Source: Lagopus muta (Eukaryota > Chordata > Aves > Galliformes > Phasianidae). From it: a stretch of 64,000 nt of DNA. Each line of letters begins with the position of its first letter. The first letter of the stretch is position 1. The stretch lies in NCBI RefSeq assembly GCF_023343835.1, contig NC_064440.1:30945537-31009536 (forward strand), in the 5' to 3' direction. Positions 47,369 through 61,901 of the stretch are shown in pieces. The notes below the pieces were generated by a model. That model saw only the letters and a program-made list of their open reading frames with translations. It searched no databases and was not told the origin of the DNA. Both the position numbers and the translations under genes were made by a program.

Positions 47369-47612
47369 TCATAGAATCATAGAATCGCTCAGATAGGGAA
47401 AGACCTTAAAGATCATCAAGTCCAATCACAACCTAACCATCCTACCCTAACAACCCTCTGCTAAATCACGTCCCCAAGCACCACATCCAAACAGTTTTTA
47501 AACACATCCAGGGATGGTGACTCAATCACCTCCCCGGGGCGCCTATTCTAGTGCTTAACAACCTTTCTGTAAAAAAGTTTTTCCTGATATCCAATCTCCC
47601 CTGGCACAAATG
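47369..47612 (-). mobile_element. CR1 LINE 3'-end fragment (minus strand)
   Basis: TCATAGAATCATAGAATCGC, GGGAAAGACCTTAAAGATCA, TCAAGTCCAATCACAACCTA, GCACCACATCCAAACAGTTT, AGGGATGGTGACTCAATCAC, CTCCCCGGGGCGCCTATTCT, then CTGATATCCAATCTCCCCTG. Same subfamily as the split copy at 46031-46487 and useful as its intact template. Confidence 0.93.
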
Positions 47613-48924
47613 TCTGCAATCATTCAGGAGGAAAGAAAGGGAAACAACCAAAATTCCCTCAAAGCCCTTCAGGTGTAGCCTGTACATTTCTCAGTTTTAT
47701 GTAAGCAACTTAACCAGTGCATTAAGGTAGGACAAATTAAAAAGTTGAAGGAGAAGCGGTGCTGTAAAGTGTGAAGGTAGTCACATGTCAAGCTTCGGGA
47801 GAGTTGTTTGTGCTTCCTAACCTCTACAACCTTTCACCTTCTGCCTTATGCAGTCTCATTTCAGCTATTAAACTTAACATTCCTGCAGCCAAATCCATTC
47901 AACTTCAGATCCACCCTTGCAAGACTGAACCTGCGTCTCAGCCACATAAACCATTGGTCACCCTCCTCCAAGATACATTGACGCAAGTCCTCCATGTGTG
48001 GAATCTCTTCCCTGTGGGATCTTTGGATGTGCTGTTTTTTCAGGAAAGCATTTGAGCACCTATGCGAACATGTACCTAACTGCCTAGAATAATACTGATA
48101 GTTCTGTCTCTGACTGTCCCTTTGTGATAGGTGATCAGGTGAACCTCTTCAGGTTGGAATCTTTTTGTCTTCCTTGTAAAGCTGCCTGAGCTCACCAGCA
48201 GCACCCAACTCTTACACTCAGGGTTTCCAAAGGACAACTTGCATTTATTGTGAAACATCACTAGCAGTTTACCTTGCATGTGAAAAGCCACACGTTATAG
48301 GATAGCACAGAGAGAGACCACTGCATACCTTCCTACTGAACTAGACACATATAAGTGGGTGGTGAGTTTAACCTGGATACACTATGCTTACAAAGGCCAT
48401 AAAGGAAAACATCTAACATGCCTGCTATTTTTCCCGGACACAACTTATTTTGAACTACTAAGCCATTAGCTCCTTTCATTGTAATACATTGTTTTACTAT
48501 ATTCATTCACTGTAGCAAACTCAGTAGAATTCATTGCGATGCTCCTGATAATTTCAGCCAAAAAATAGAGCTGTTACAGAACTACTGAACGGGCACCATT
48601 ACACTGAATTCAAAGCAAAGACTTAAAGTTCGAGCACACTGTTAAGTGTAAGGCACATTTATCCTGGTCAGTTCTTACAATCAATGCCGTCTGTTAGATC
48701 ACTCCTCTTAAACAAAAAAACCCAAAATCAATCCAGCAAAGCAAAAAAAATTAACTACAAACCAACAACAAGAGGACGAGAGCAGCTATGGTGAAAGCAA
48801 TAGGGCCATCTACAATGCATGGGTCCTCAGTAAATGCAAAGCCAACCAGTAATACAGGAAAAGCACTGGGAGTGGTCACACCAAAACCAGCTCAGCCAAG
48901 GACTGAGCTTTCAAGCCAGAGATA
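47613..48924. other. unique sequence, nothing recognised
   Basis: No repeat or exon recognised. Open frames are 94 codons or fewer. Confidence 0.55.
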
Positions 48925-48975
48925 AACAGGTCCCTGAGCTCCCTTCCAATCTGGGCCATTCTACGATTCTGTGAG
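48925..48975 (+). mobile_element. short CR1 tail (plus strand)
   Basis: GTCCCTGAGCTCCCTTCCAA, TCTGGGCCATTCTACGATTC, TGTGAG matches the terminal ~50 bp of CR1 in sense orientation. Confidence 0.75.
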
Positions 48976-50801
48976 CTGATGGGCTGCAGATAGAGCTGGG
49001 TGGCCAAGGGGAGATGGTCACAGACAGTCAAGCTTGTTGCTGCACTCAGGACTGACAACCAGCTGCCCTTGATGCCAATTCCTAAGTTTAGGCCAACACC
49101 AAAGTGCTGCTCAGAGCTAGGCAGACTGTTGGGCTTGCGATGTGCAATGATTTTCTTCTAACAGCTGGGTGCATTACTTACTTTTGCTCTGTTTCAAGCA
49201 AAGAATGAAGCCCACAAGTGCACACTGGGCTTGTACTCCACTTGCACCTACACACAGATGTGTTACTAAAACATAATCTCAGTCTCCTGCTGCACGCAGG
49301 GCACTCACCTGTAACAACAACAAACAGTGACACCTGCGCCTGACTTGTGCAGCTATAGATCTATTCAGACAGTATGAAAGCAAAGCATGACCTGAAACAC
49401 CTGAACAAATATCTTTCCATTCAAAACCCAGATAGATATATGAATTTCACAGCATCACTCTACAACGTAACATACAAGCCTGTGCAAATGAATGCCCCAA
49501 AACAACTTCAAAAAATTACAACGAAGCACAGTAACGACTCTACCATACTATCTACTGAAAGTATAATAGAATATTCAATTGCAGAAACCAGAAGGGTAAA
49601 TTCAGCAATATTGCAAATAATGACACCAACAACTTTGAGTGACACAGAAGATGGTATTTCTGCCACGCACCTGCAATTATTAAGAAAACATTTTCATACA
49701 CAGAAGTACATCCCCCTAGAGAAAACAGGGATTGCCATATGAAGAACTAAGCCATTGTATTCAATTTGCCTCACCTCAAGTGAGTATAAACAGCAAAACC
49801 ACAGATTTTGTTTGTTTCCTTTTAAAGAACAAGTCTACCATCTGACTTGATACCTCTTCAAGAGAAAATACCCTTTTTACAAGGCTTCCTTTTCTCTGTT
49901 TACTTTAAAAGTCTCATTTCGAGAAGGCAGCATTTCAGAAGATAGAAAAAGAGGCATTTTTACACAAAGACGCATCATTTCCTCTTGTTATGCCTGAATG
50001 TATTCCGCAGTCTGTCAGACATCTGAAGAATAAGCTGAAATTCTTAAAGCCCAACAAGACTTATTTTTAAATTCTTACTGATTTTTCTCTTTAGAGATGA
50101 ACATTGTGAAAACAGACACTGGAGCACAGGAACCAGCCAGTTTTCCAAAGGAAACACAAACCACAAAAGCAAAGGGATGAGACAGTGTCAAACTTCATGA
50201 CAGACGTAGAAGTTCCCGTGTTCTTTTCGCAAGGTGAAACTGGAGACACCTTCCATATTTGAAGAATGCAAAACATATCCAGAAACAGAAACAGTCTGAT
50301 TTGAAGTGGTTTTACTGGTATTTTAAATGAGGTACATTTTTCAGAACGTATTTACTTTTAGAATTTTATAGTTTCCATTTGCAGCCTCGGAAACATATCT
50401 ATGCAAGCTGCAGAACTGCAGATCACATTCTCTCCTTACTGGGGAGGCAGAACACACATGGAATGGAGGTCATCTTGAAAGGGTTTTTTTTGGTCTGGCT
50501 ACCTACCTGACAAACACTAAAATAAATGATTACTTAAACCATATAAGATACTTTACAAGCACTGATGTAGGTCAGCTACAAAACCGACTTTCATTCTTAA
50601 TCTTATGAAGAGGATGCAATCCAATCATTCCAGTGAAATGTTTTTATCTGTCAAGGAAATACTCTATTAGCAAACATTAGGTTTTCATGATGATGCTTTC
50701 TGCAATTTTGTCTATTCACCAGTGGTGTCTACCTACTTAGTGCTTCCACATGCTCTCGCATTTAAGTACTGCAAAAATTCCTAAAGGCAGAATATAAATT
50801 G

Positions 50802-50821
50802 AAAAAAAAAAAAAAAAAAAA
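50802..50821. repeat. poly-A run
   Basis: About 20 consecutive A. Confidence 0.9.
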
Positions 50822-53800
50822 TCAAGCTACAATCATGATTATTTAGATAATAATGCATCCAAAGATGAGTTGAAGAATAAAAGAAAAAAGGAATTGTCAA
50901 ATTAGATATCAGTATACATTTGTATATGTTTGCCTATTTGCAGCCTTGGCACGTTCATATGTAGAAACCTCATCTGGAAATATCGTATTCTTCTGGGCCA
51001 CATCATGGCATGTAGGGAAGCCACTGTGAAATAGATCCTTGCTTGAAAATAACATTTGATTACTTAACGATGTCTTTGCATTTTCCAAACCAAAGGGTTA
51101 CAGGAAAGTTGACTGTAACTACTCAGTGTTTCCAAGGCAATATCAGAGATGATAACATGATAACAGCACCATCCATTTCTGGCTTGCTTGACACTGTCCT
51201 TAAGATGGAGGATTAAAGCACTCAGCTGTTGTTGGTTTTGAAACAGCCATCAAGTTTAGGATGACAGGTCTCTCACCTCCCACCCGCTAAACCAAACTAG
51301 CAAACTTCACAAATGCTTCTTCTCTATTTCCATTGAAACAGAAAAGCACATTTGTCTCGTTGCTGGAATTTCTGAGAGAATTCATGGGTAAACCATGCGT
51401 ATAATCAATGAATATAAAGATGTTATAATTTGAAATTATGAAATAAACAAGAGAGCTTGGCTAAGCAGGTTATAATCACAAAAAGAGAACGGATACAATG
51501 CTCACCCACATCCTGAGCTCCCCGCAAAACTCCAGAGGAAGGATCTCCGGAAGAGCTCCTTCCCCACTGGCAGTCAGCTCTTCAATGGGCCTAGGAGAGG
51601 TGCAGCCAGGCAGCACGGTGAATTGCCTCCACCTGTGCTCCTGTGCCTGACTCACTGCTCACCCCAGGTGATCATCAGAGGTTCAGGCTGTGATTCAGCA
51701 GTTCCCCCACACCATGACTATACAAGTGCAAGTAAGTTTTAGGAAGCCACTCCAGTAACATTTTGGGCTATGCTTGTTACATTATCGCTATTTAGTGATA
51801 CATTATCACTAAAGCTGAGCAGGAGAGGATTTAAAAGTGAAACTAAATCACCCATGAACATACACTTTCACACCTCTGCCCAGTGATACTTCACTGTTGA
51901 AAACATTAGGAGATCAGCATGGTTTCTCAGAACCTGACACAAGGTGTTGGGCATTACAGATTTCCAGGTGTTACCACATCCTATTCAAATATTAACAGCT
52001 ACTGGAGTTGGTTCTGGTCATGGAATCACATTTCTAAGATCCTGAATCATCAGTTAAAAATAAGCCAAAAAATACTGCCACTGTAATGGTCACAACCAAC
52101 AAGAAGGTGGGCGGTGGAGGAGGACAGCTCTTATTGTTACAAGTAAAAGCTTTTTCCTTCATAACTACCGAGATATAGATGGAGAAAAAAAAAAATTATT
52201 TCCTTTAGTGAGTGAAATTATCAGCTATTTACATGTAACTATGGCAACATTCACAAAGTGTGAAAAGGAAAAATGGATAAAAGCAGAAAAATAAATTTAC
52301 AAGGAGATTAGGAGCAAATAAAATTAAACAAAATTGATGCTACATTTTTTTTTTCTTCCAAAAACAAGTGTATTTCCACTTAACAATGATCCTCTCCAAA
52401 GGAAATTAACAATCTCATTCACGTGCTGGCTTTTTAGCCCACAGCCAGTTTTTATAGTTGGAAACCTGTCAAAGAAAAATGAGTCTATTTTCTACAGTAA
52501 GAGACAAAGAAGAGCTGCTGTAGCCGATTTTTAAATGCTTGCAAAACTTGGCTTTTCCTTCAGACTTAATCCCACAATCACGAAGAGCACATAGGCAGAA
52601 CATGTTGCAATATTTACCCTCAGTCAACCCTGAGTTGACTGGGAAAGGTGTGACCATTACGCCTTGTCTCATCATGGGTAGAAAATCTCCTGGAAGTGTT
52701 TACAAAACCCTCTAAAACTACAAGATCAGTTATGCGGTGGCATCACCTGTCCAACCAAGGGTGAAAGGTTGTTGGAAGCTAGGCATAGAAGGACTGTGCT
52801 TCCTGTACTGCTCCTCCAGTGCAGGCAATGCTGAGTATGATAGTGGTTGAAAGGCACCCTGTCACCAGCAGAGAAGTGAAAGGCACTTGGCCACCGAGAA
52901 GGACTTGGATGGGCTCCTCACGTACACATGCACGTGTTGCAGCAGAGTTGGAGGTACAGTGGTCCAGCTTCCCCATTGCCACCAGTCCACCATTATTGAC
53001 AGATTGCTGTTTCCTGATTCCAGTGCTGTAGAGGCCGCTAGATATAGGTACATTATCTGTAGTTTGTGCTAGGAAACTGTTCTGCGTTTTACAGCTCTCC
53101 AGCAATTTAGACAAAATATAAGCCAAGAACATTCAGCATGGTTTTTTTATTTTTTCGAGATGGCGACATTAATGTGAATATTAATGTGATATTTCAGTGC
53201 GAATACTGACGTGGTCACATAAAATCAGGGGTGTCAGAAGAAGAGAAAATTATGAAGTTATCGCATATAAGAAATAAAGATGTGGTTAGAAAAAAGAAAG
53301 GAACAATAGTTACATGTAAGAAGCAACAAAGCTTTTCAGGTAAAAAGGCCAAATAACAGACATTTCACATGAAGACTGGGTGCAGTTCTACAATCAGGAA
53401 AGGCTGAACAGGAACCATGTAATAAAGAGATTTCATTTGCCTACAGTTTGAAAGAAAAAAAACCTTTTAAAACACTGCTTTTTGGCAAAGGGAAAATTAG
53501 TACCTGATGTTACCCATAAACCTAGCTCTGCTTTACAAAGGGAACTCGTGGGCCTCTCAGCCATTAACCTTAAAAGCCTGTCTTGTTAAGCAGATAGCTT
53601 TTATTTTCAATCCTCCCAAGCACCTTGCACTTTCACATAGCAGAACCAGAGGAACTAAAAATCAAACGTTCCTTCCTCCTGTCAGCTTGAGAGGGCACCT
53701 CTCCTTCCCGCAAGGTGTGACAACCCACAGCCCCCTTCTGCAGTTCCAGCACAGGCTCTGGTTACACACTTGAGTGAGTATAGGAAACACACAACTGCGA

Positions 53801-56800
53801 AGATGAACTCTTCTCAGTCTAATGCACCCCAGCTATAATCTCATTCACTGGCACCTGTGGACATGGTATTCTAGGATATGGAAAGCAAATGGACAAAGCA
53901 CAGATTTGGAAACAGGAAGAGAAGATCTGAATACTTGTTGTCACCTTCAAAAACACTGCATGTGTTACAGAATGTGGAACCTAGAGTGCAGCACATTCAC
54001 ACAAAGCACAGGACATGTGCTGTTCTGAATCTTCAGGGAGTTGATGCTCTGAAACATCATACCCCTAATGACACTTGTGCACTGTTACTTGGATTGACTG
54101 TAATGGTATTGGTGGTTTCTTGTTACCTGAAAAGCTCTTACACAAAACTGGAGAAGTTAACTGAGATAAACATCAGTCTATTGAGTATCTAATGAATTAA
54201 TTATCACAGCTGATCTTTTCCTGAGTGAAATCACCCTACTGTTAAACAGAGAACAAAAATAAGTGAAATCCACAGCATATAAAACAACTTACAGTTGCAG
54301 CATCTTCTAGCTCTGCAGATCTTCCCACTTAGAAGACATGGTTAATAAATGTGGAGATTTTTGTTTGTTTGTTTTTTTCAAGTGCTGTGTCCATACCCAA
54401 TAGCAATGCAATTGGTGCTTTTCGCTGCCTCCCATCCTGGACCTGAATGACCAATTCTACATCACAAGTCCCAGCTGATTCACTGGGTAACAAAAACGCA
54501 GTGGTTCTTCACAATCGGTCTTGGGAGACGACCATCTTAAAGACATTTGGACTGTCCCACACTACGTAGCTTAAGGTACTCAATGCACCTCAGCAGGATT
54601 GTACAAGGATTGTTTCCCTCATCTCTCTTCCTTTACTTTGACAAGTAAGTACCAAACAAACGTTGGCAAAGCAAGGATACTTGCAATGCTGTTGCAGTCA
54701 TGCAGAATGAGGGCTCCTGATAACAAAACACAGTCCGTGTTGAGATACACAGCCTGCTCTTTTTCAGCTATTGCTGCCTGGCACCCACAGAGTCCTACTG
54801 AACCACTCCAACCAAGCTAGGAGAGCAATGTGCTATCCAAACAGATGGCTGCAGCCGCAGGCAGCCAAGAGACCACAGTTTTTTTCATGATGCGTAGGTG
54901 TTGACAGCATTTCCAGACAGAAATCCAAATGGCTGTCATTTCTGAGCTTCTTCTCTAAAGGGGATATGTCAGTATTAATCTACCTCTGAGACAGGCTGCC
55001 CTTCACAAGATAACATCTACCCCTTACTTATAATTGCTGGACTCTGTGTAACACTTGCAGAATCATCCTTTCCCAAGCTGTCGTGCAGCAACCTCTCCAT
55101 GCCTTAAGCTACAGCTGACCTCTCAGGTAAGGTGGACTTCAAGAATGAAAAAAAAAAAAATTTATACACGTTTTTGAGGAGTCTTCTGTTTAATTCAATA
55201 CATAGAGCTAATTTCAAGTTAGCACAGAGGTAAGAATAGTGGAAAAGCTTTTTGGCTTTCTGCTTGTTTACACACACACAAAAGAAATACAGAGACACAT
55301 TTACTCTGCATTTACAAACAAATGATTTCACATTCTGCACACCACTGCTCCATACTGACAACGCCATGTAAAGTGCTTACGATTAGGAAGGTTCCTCATT
55401 TCAGACCTGTTGACAGTAGCACAGCTACATCGGTTTTCAAAGGACAATGTTGATTTATTCTGTATGAGCACATGACCTGTCAGGATTTAGGGATGAGCTG
55501 TCAGATTCAGCTGGGTAAGGTTTAAGGTATATCCACTCTACGCAGACTACACCAAAGATGTCCAACAACCTTGAATTAAATAGCGACGAATCAAGCTTAG
55601 GAAGGCTGATTTCAGCTAAATCTACATACTAACAACTGCTCTGGCTTTGCCCAAGACAAGTATTAAGAAAATTAAAGAACGAATGGAAGGGACAGTCAAA
55701 GGCTGTTGCTAGGTTGCCTCAATAAAGCAGAGCAATTTGATAGTATTTGCAATGAATGAGGGACAGAACGATTCCATTAGCTGCTTCAGTTTTCACTTCC
55801 TTTCTCTATTAGCTCACATCAGGCTTAAAACACGCTTTCTTGATGCCTTATGTCCTGTGGTCCACTAAATTGCCACAGCATTCAGTAACACAGATCTCAG
55901 ACAAACCCTTGACAAGGCATAGCCATTCCATGAAAATAATATCACTTGAACAATAATTAGCAGAAATGCACACAAAGACTCTCAGACAAAACAGTAAGCT
56001 CCATTGGATGAAGTGGGCTTTCCTTAGATCCCCAGTCAATGGCAGTCTACAATAAAGTGACTTAAAAAGCTACTTAAAGATTGATCAAACAAAGATGAAG
56101 TTGAAAATCTATACTTAGTATTCTAATTTTCTTTTCAACAAAGGAAAGAGAAATTCTAGAAGGCCTTAAATACTTGGTCTCAGCTGGCTTCCTTCCTCCA
56201 CACGCCATGATAACACCTGAAGTTCCAATGAAGAGCCAGGAAGAGGTCAAGCCCTTCAAAATGGCAGAAATAAATAACCAGTCAAAGCCCTGCAATGGTT
56301 TTCCTCTTTCATTATCTGAGTATCTTTTCAACATGCTTGTTGAAACAACACAGCAACGGCTTTAACAGCATACAAAAGCACAGTGGCTGGACTGCTAGGA
56401 AGATAATCCCTTGATCTTTTTCAGCTCTGTACCCTATTAGCAAAGCCTTTCATACTGCTCAAAGATGCCTAATGGCTGAGATGCTTTGTGACACGGTAAG
56501 AGCAACAGTGCAGCAGGGATTTGACATCCTCTTCTTTCTCCTGGAGCCTTCATGGACACTAGTAATTCCCATACTTGTCTACTCAAGACTGGCTGGGTCT
56601 ACCTCTGTTTATCTGCCAGGCTATCCCTTACAAAGCTATACAACTGTACTTACTACCCAGACAACAATTAGTAAGAAACTAACTGGGAGGGACAAGAACC
56701 CTATGGACTTGTTCCCACTGGGCAGGAGCCCACCCCTTCCTTGCTCCAGGTCCATCCCTGCAGGGATGAGCAACACATCAAACTGCCTGAAGGCACCACA

Positions 56801-56889
56801 GCTTGAGAACCACAGTGCACTCATCGGCTTGCATTTTCTCCTGTGTGTCCTGGAAACAGTTTGAAAAGGCTGTAAATTTAGCTTAGGAG

Positions 56890-56917
56890 AAAAAAAAAAA
56901 AAAAAAGAAAAAAAAAA
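56890..56917. repeat. interrupted poly-A
   Basis: A(17)-G-A(10) tract. Confidence 0.9.
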
Positions 56918-59900
56918 GCAGTCTCACATAGATCAGCCATGGCTGTGCACGAGGTACTCATTTAAAATTCTCTCATAATTGTAAAGAGCCCCTTGAGAAG
57001 AACAAATAAGCCCTGCCATGTTTCCTAATCTTGCTACACTAGTTATACAGAGAAATGTTCACCCCTAATGATGACACAAAAGCTGCTGTAAGCTTTTCTT
57101 CCACCACGCTGCTGCTTATATCAGCTATTATTCAGTGGCTCCATCCTAACGGTGGAGATTCATTTTTGCTTTTCATTCTTCCTCCCAGAGGGCAACAGAT
57201 GTAATAACTTATTCCCTCTCTGGCACATTAAGGCTTGAAAAATTAATGCAGTGCTGCTGAGATTTCCACTTCCAGCTTTACTTAGAATGCCAAAGCTTTG
57301 AATTCCACAGGAAAAAAAAAAATTAAGTAATAAAACGCTTATTTTAAGTTTGTTAATGCACTTGTCTGTTATAATGCATTTCTCTATTTTCAGCAAAATA
57401 ACATTTCTAGTAACTAATCTTCCAGATTTTTTCCTGCTTCTGAGCTATTACTTTACCTTCTAACTGGGAGCTCTCTGTTTCACAATTATCACAGACTAAC
57501 CAAAATTTAAGCACTGTTATCAATTGTGTTAAGTTAAAAAAAAAAAAGTAATCAATTAAGGATACGGGATGAACATAGATAAGCTTGCTGGCAATAGGTT
57601 TTATCAGAAAGCTCTTAAGAACTCCCCAGTCACATCACTCCACAGCTTACTCAATCACACATACACACGTAGCTTACGGTTTACACCCAGGGCAGTCCAT
57701 CCCTACAAAAACACTTTCTAGTGACATGCATTTTGTCAAAGAGTAAGATGGTCCAAACCAAATTCCACCTGTGTTTTACTGCTCTTGTTCAAAGTGCCCC
57801 TTCGGAAGCAGCACAAGAAACAAATTGTTACCATTGTGGAGTTTTTGCCCAGGGTTTTGCACGCCACAGGGCTTGCAGAATGGAATCACAGCCTGTCTAG
57901 GTAAAGAGCTGTTGTAGAGAATTATGCACTGTGTCATCCTTCAGGGATATTGGGTTTTGCACACCATGGTATTTCTCTCTACATCAGCACTATCTAATAA
58001 TTTATGCCATATGTTCCAAAGGCGTATCTGCAAACTGGCTACCTTCAGAGATAAGAAAATAAACAGTCCTATCTCAGGTGACTATGGTCAAAGAAATCAG
58101 TAAGAATAATGCACGAGCAGAAGAATGCTGAGAGGATCAAGAGGGAAATCACAGCTGGGAACTATGCCTCATGCAAACACCACGCACAAGTTCTCTCTCT
58201 CCACCTCTCATATATTCACTGTTAAAGAGATAAAACAATCCCTCAGCACCAACTTCATCCACAACGAGTCAATCCTCAGCGTTACAACACTCAAATGGAC
58301 AGAAAGCCTCAAACTAAATGTAGAGATTCAAAATACACCAGCATCTACAGAGAAAGCAAGTCCTGGGCCATGTTACCCAGCAGTGCAAGGTATTTTCTAA
58401 AGCTCCTGCTTTGTGTATTTCACACTTGCAAGCAGTGGAACTCACGTTAACCACACATCATGTCAGGCTGCCCTTTCACTCCCGCTTACAGCTACTCACT
58501 TCTCCCCACCCTAATAGAAATCCTCAAGTCATTTCTCCTTTGCCTTGCAGGCAACGGCTGTGCCCCAGAGAGCATCAGCTGTTACAGAACACAGGCTTCG
58601 TATTTCCAGTCCCTAGCAACACTTACTCCTTTATTCCAGAGAGAGGTCTCCATTTCATTAAAAGCTGGCTCTGGCGATTCAGGTTTCCTCATCTCAGAAG
58701 ATTTCCCTTACAGGTTTTGATCTGCCAGCATCAAAGACATCCTCCTGTTCAGAGCATGCCTCAGTGATCACACAATAAGCAGCAGAAAAGTTTCAGACAC
58801 AGCTACTCGTTCCCCAGGAGACCAAAGGCAATTAATACCATGTTTTTCTGCAAGGAGCAAAGCTAATGAACCCTGATTTCCTACAGAAGACATTCATCTT
58901 CTACCCAGCCTGTACACTGTTAACCCACTGAGCTACTCCACCTCGTACCTCTCGCCTTACCCCACTCCTCCTGCATTGTACTGTGAGGAACTGCCAAGCA
59001 TCCAGCTTCCCCTCGTTGCTAACAGCCCCTCCACAGGGCCCTCAGCGTCCCCCATGCACATTTTCTATTTGTTCCATCACCTGCATGACAACTCACACTG
59101 TGGCTATATGCATGCTCAGGGAGCAGCAAACAGCAGCCAGGCAGAGTGAGAAATGTTTGCACCTCCAATAAGCAGCCCAAGGAGCAATTTTAGAGAAAAC
59201 CATAGATACTTCATAGCTGTGAGACCACAAAATTGTCAGGTTTTTCTGTAATAGTACAACAAACTTACAGCAAAAGCTGTAAGGAAGCACAGGAGGAGTA
59301 AGAACAAACTGTCTGAGTACATTTTCCTGTTCTCTGAAAACCAGGCAATTAAAAGAACACTGAAGATCTTCTTCCATTACTGAACTGTGACCTTGGCTCA
59401 GTCACATATACTGATCAGTATCTGATATGAGCCACCACAGTTGTGGCATCGACCATCATTATATTTCCAATAAAAATGTGAAAAACGGTTGTTAATTAAT
59501 ACCTGGATCATGACGATCAAATGCCATTTTCATCAATTAACCATATCAAGCTTGAAGATAAGCAGAAGCTGACTAGACTCACTCTAAAGAGTCTCCAGAT
59601 CATTTCATTTCCCTCAGTGGATGCTTGAACTGGATTATTCTCCCTCAAACAAGCTGGGAGCACACTCAGAGGAACCCTCTGCGCACAGCTACCCGCTTGC
59701 TGAAGGGATGCATCCTGTACCAGTTTTAGATCTGACCCAACTTGCGAACCATCACCTGCACGACTAGCCAGGATTTGGAGTAAGCTGCAAGCATCAGAAT
59801 GCAACATACCTATAGAGCTAGTTAACTTTCCCTACCTATGCCTGCTTCTAAAAGATGAACTTCATCTCACATTCATGTGCCATGGTCAACTATTCCAATT

Positions 59901-61231
59901 GGAAACTGAGCTGACTTGGCCAAGTACTCACTCAAGAAAAAAATTATTTAGCAAGCAGCACTTGGGGAAAGGGAAGAAGCTTTTAGAAGGCAACATCTAC
60001 CTTCCAGTCCGCAGCTTTCTTTCAGGTCGCTGTAATCTGCAATTGCTGCTGTTTGTAACAGTGTCTGAATAAGTTGTTTGTAGCTTCCACCTCATTCTTA
60101 ACAATCCAACCCTGCAATTTAAAAAAAAAAAAGATGAAAGGAACATTACATCACCAAAGAATGTTAGCAACCTATTCACACCCCAGACCCATAGAATTCA
60201 CAGTTTTGTATTTAAAAAAGAAACAATTTTAAGGATATAATCTAACTGTGCTAACTAAAGTAGTTGAGAATTAGGCATAACATTTCTGACAAGGGCCTAG
60301 AGGAAACATCCCTGTTTTCAGTACTCTTCACAGATACACTACATCTATTAAACAGGACCATGGCTGTCCCATTAACTTCTGCCATCTGTGCTCAGTTAAA
60401 GTGATTTGATGTTACTATTCTCATCATTTGATCACGTAAACCTTTTCTCTCAGTGCCTTAAGTACTACTTAAGGAACTACAGAATAGTGTATTTTCGAGG
60501 GGAGAAAATTTCTGGCTTAATTCCTTCACTGCACAAGATCAGCTTTTTTGTTAGCTCCATTTTTAAGTCATCTACATGGGATCCAGTTATTTAAGTTTGA
60601 TTCATCTTCTTTTAACCTGGTGTTAGAAGGAAGATGTTCGTGCCTTAGCTTTAAGCTTACTGATCACAGGAGCAGCAAATCGATACATTTCTTGAAGAGG
60701 GTTAGAGATACCATCAAAGGGAAAACAACGTCTGCATCCATTTTATTTCACGTTCAGAACTAGTTCTTAAACTGAGAGGCAGAACAAAGATGCGTGAAAT
60801 GGCTTTGCTAGGAAGCAACTTAACAGCATGGGAAAAACACCTGGACAAAGAACGAAAAGAAAAATGAGGTCATGGGAGAGAGACCACATGGTCAACCACT
60901 TCAATGTTCGTTGCATCTTGGTCGCATCCGAGACTGATCTCTAACTACTAAAAATGGTGTTAGAGCCACTGAAGTTTTATTTGTAGGAAATAAATGCTTA
61001 CAAGAGGAAAAGAGATCACTTAATTTTCAAGACTGAGAATACCTGCAAAGGAATTTGTTAAACAACTGTAAAGCCAAGGAGAAATGCTTCACAGTGTCGG
61101 AAAAGTTCTGACTGAGGATTCACAAACCACGTGTGAAACTACTTCAGACAGTTCTTAATCACTAGCTTAAAAAGCAGCAGGCATTCAGAATGCCATCAGT
61201 ACCAAGGTGAATGTCACATACATTGCAAAGC

Positions 61232-61245
61232 TTTTTTTTTTTTTT
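61232..61245. repeat. poly-T run
   Basis: About 14 consecutive T. Confidence 0.85.
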
Positions 61246-61841
61246 AATTGGCAATGCTTGAAATAGATGGGAGAGACTTTGCAGACTATCAGGAAGGTAC
61301 AGAAACATGGAGGTGATACAGCACAAATGCTGCACTTGTTGCAAACTCTCTCACAACGTGTACAGAAATACCTAAAAGTTTGCAGAACGCTTTGATAGAG
61401 TGAAAAAAAACAAGTGAACCTTGTCTAAAGGCTTTAAAAACAGAGAGGGAAATGAAGAAGACAGGGATGAGAGGGAAAAGGAGACAAAAGCCATTTACAG
61501 CACTATGAGGCCAGACCCTCTGTGTGTACATTCATACAGCTCCCCAGTTCGTGAGGACTCCAGATGAGCTCCTCCTGAACAGCATTCCCTTTCTATCAGC
61601 CACAGGCAGTACAGCAGCCACGATCTGAACCAGTCAGAAGCCTCAGCGCATGAGCACCTCAACAAACCCACATCAAGAACGGCCATCTCTGTTCCAAAAC
61701 TGGTGATCCTTAGAACACCTCAGGAGCAGGCTCAGCTGGAATACTAACGCATAAATTTGTGCACAGCAGTGACAGCCAATGAAGGCACCACCTCCTTCCA
61801 CGGAGCACAGAGCTGGAGCCTGCAGCCAGCTGCCCCCCCGG

Positions 61842-61901
61842 GGTGGCAAGATGATCTTAGCTGTCTTTGCCAGCCTTAATGACTCCGATTCTACAATTCT
61901 G
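61842..61901 (+). mobile_element. probable ancient CR1 tail (plus strand)
   Basis: GTGGCAAGATGATCTTAGCT, GTCTTTGCCAGCCTTAATGA, CTCCGATTCTACAATTCTG aligns by eye with the CR1 terminus (GATGATCTTAAAGGTCTTTTCCAACCTTAATGATTCTATGATTCT) with many substitutions. Confidence 0.55.

Larger units (their letters stand above)
48976..61841. other. ~12.9 kb without recognised genes or interspersed repeats
   Basis: The longest repeat-poor block in the window. It contains only A/T runs (50802-50821, 56890-56917, 57537-57547, 61232-61245) and a short near-identical pair GGGTTTTGCACGCCA / GGGTTTTGCACACCA (57853 and 57951). Open frames reach 130 codons (+, 56472-56864) and look non-coding. It could hold conserved noncoding elements, which cannot be judged from one sequence. 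Confidence 0.5.

Noticed and set aside
49374-49742. 122-codon + strand open frame
   Set aside because: Peptide looks protein-like but matches nothing I know. Without conservation data it cannot be called.
51500-51720. GC-richer segment as exon or mobile element
   Set aside because: No sustained reading frame, splice sites in register or repeat identity could be shown.
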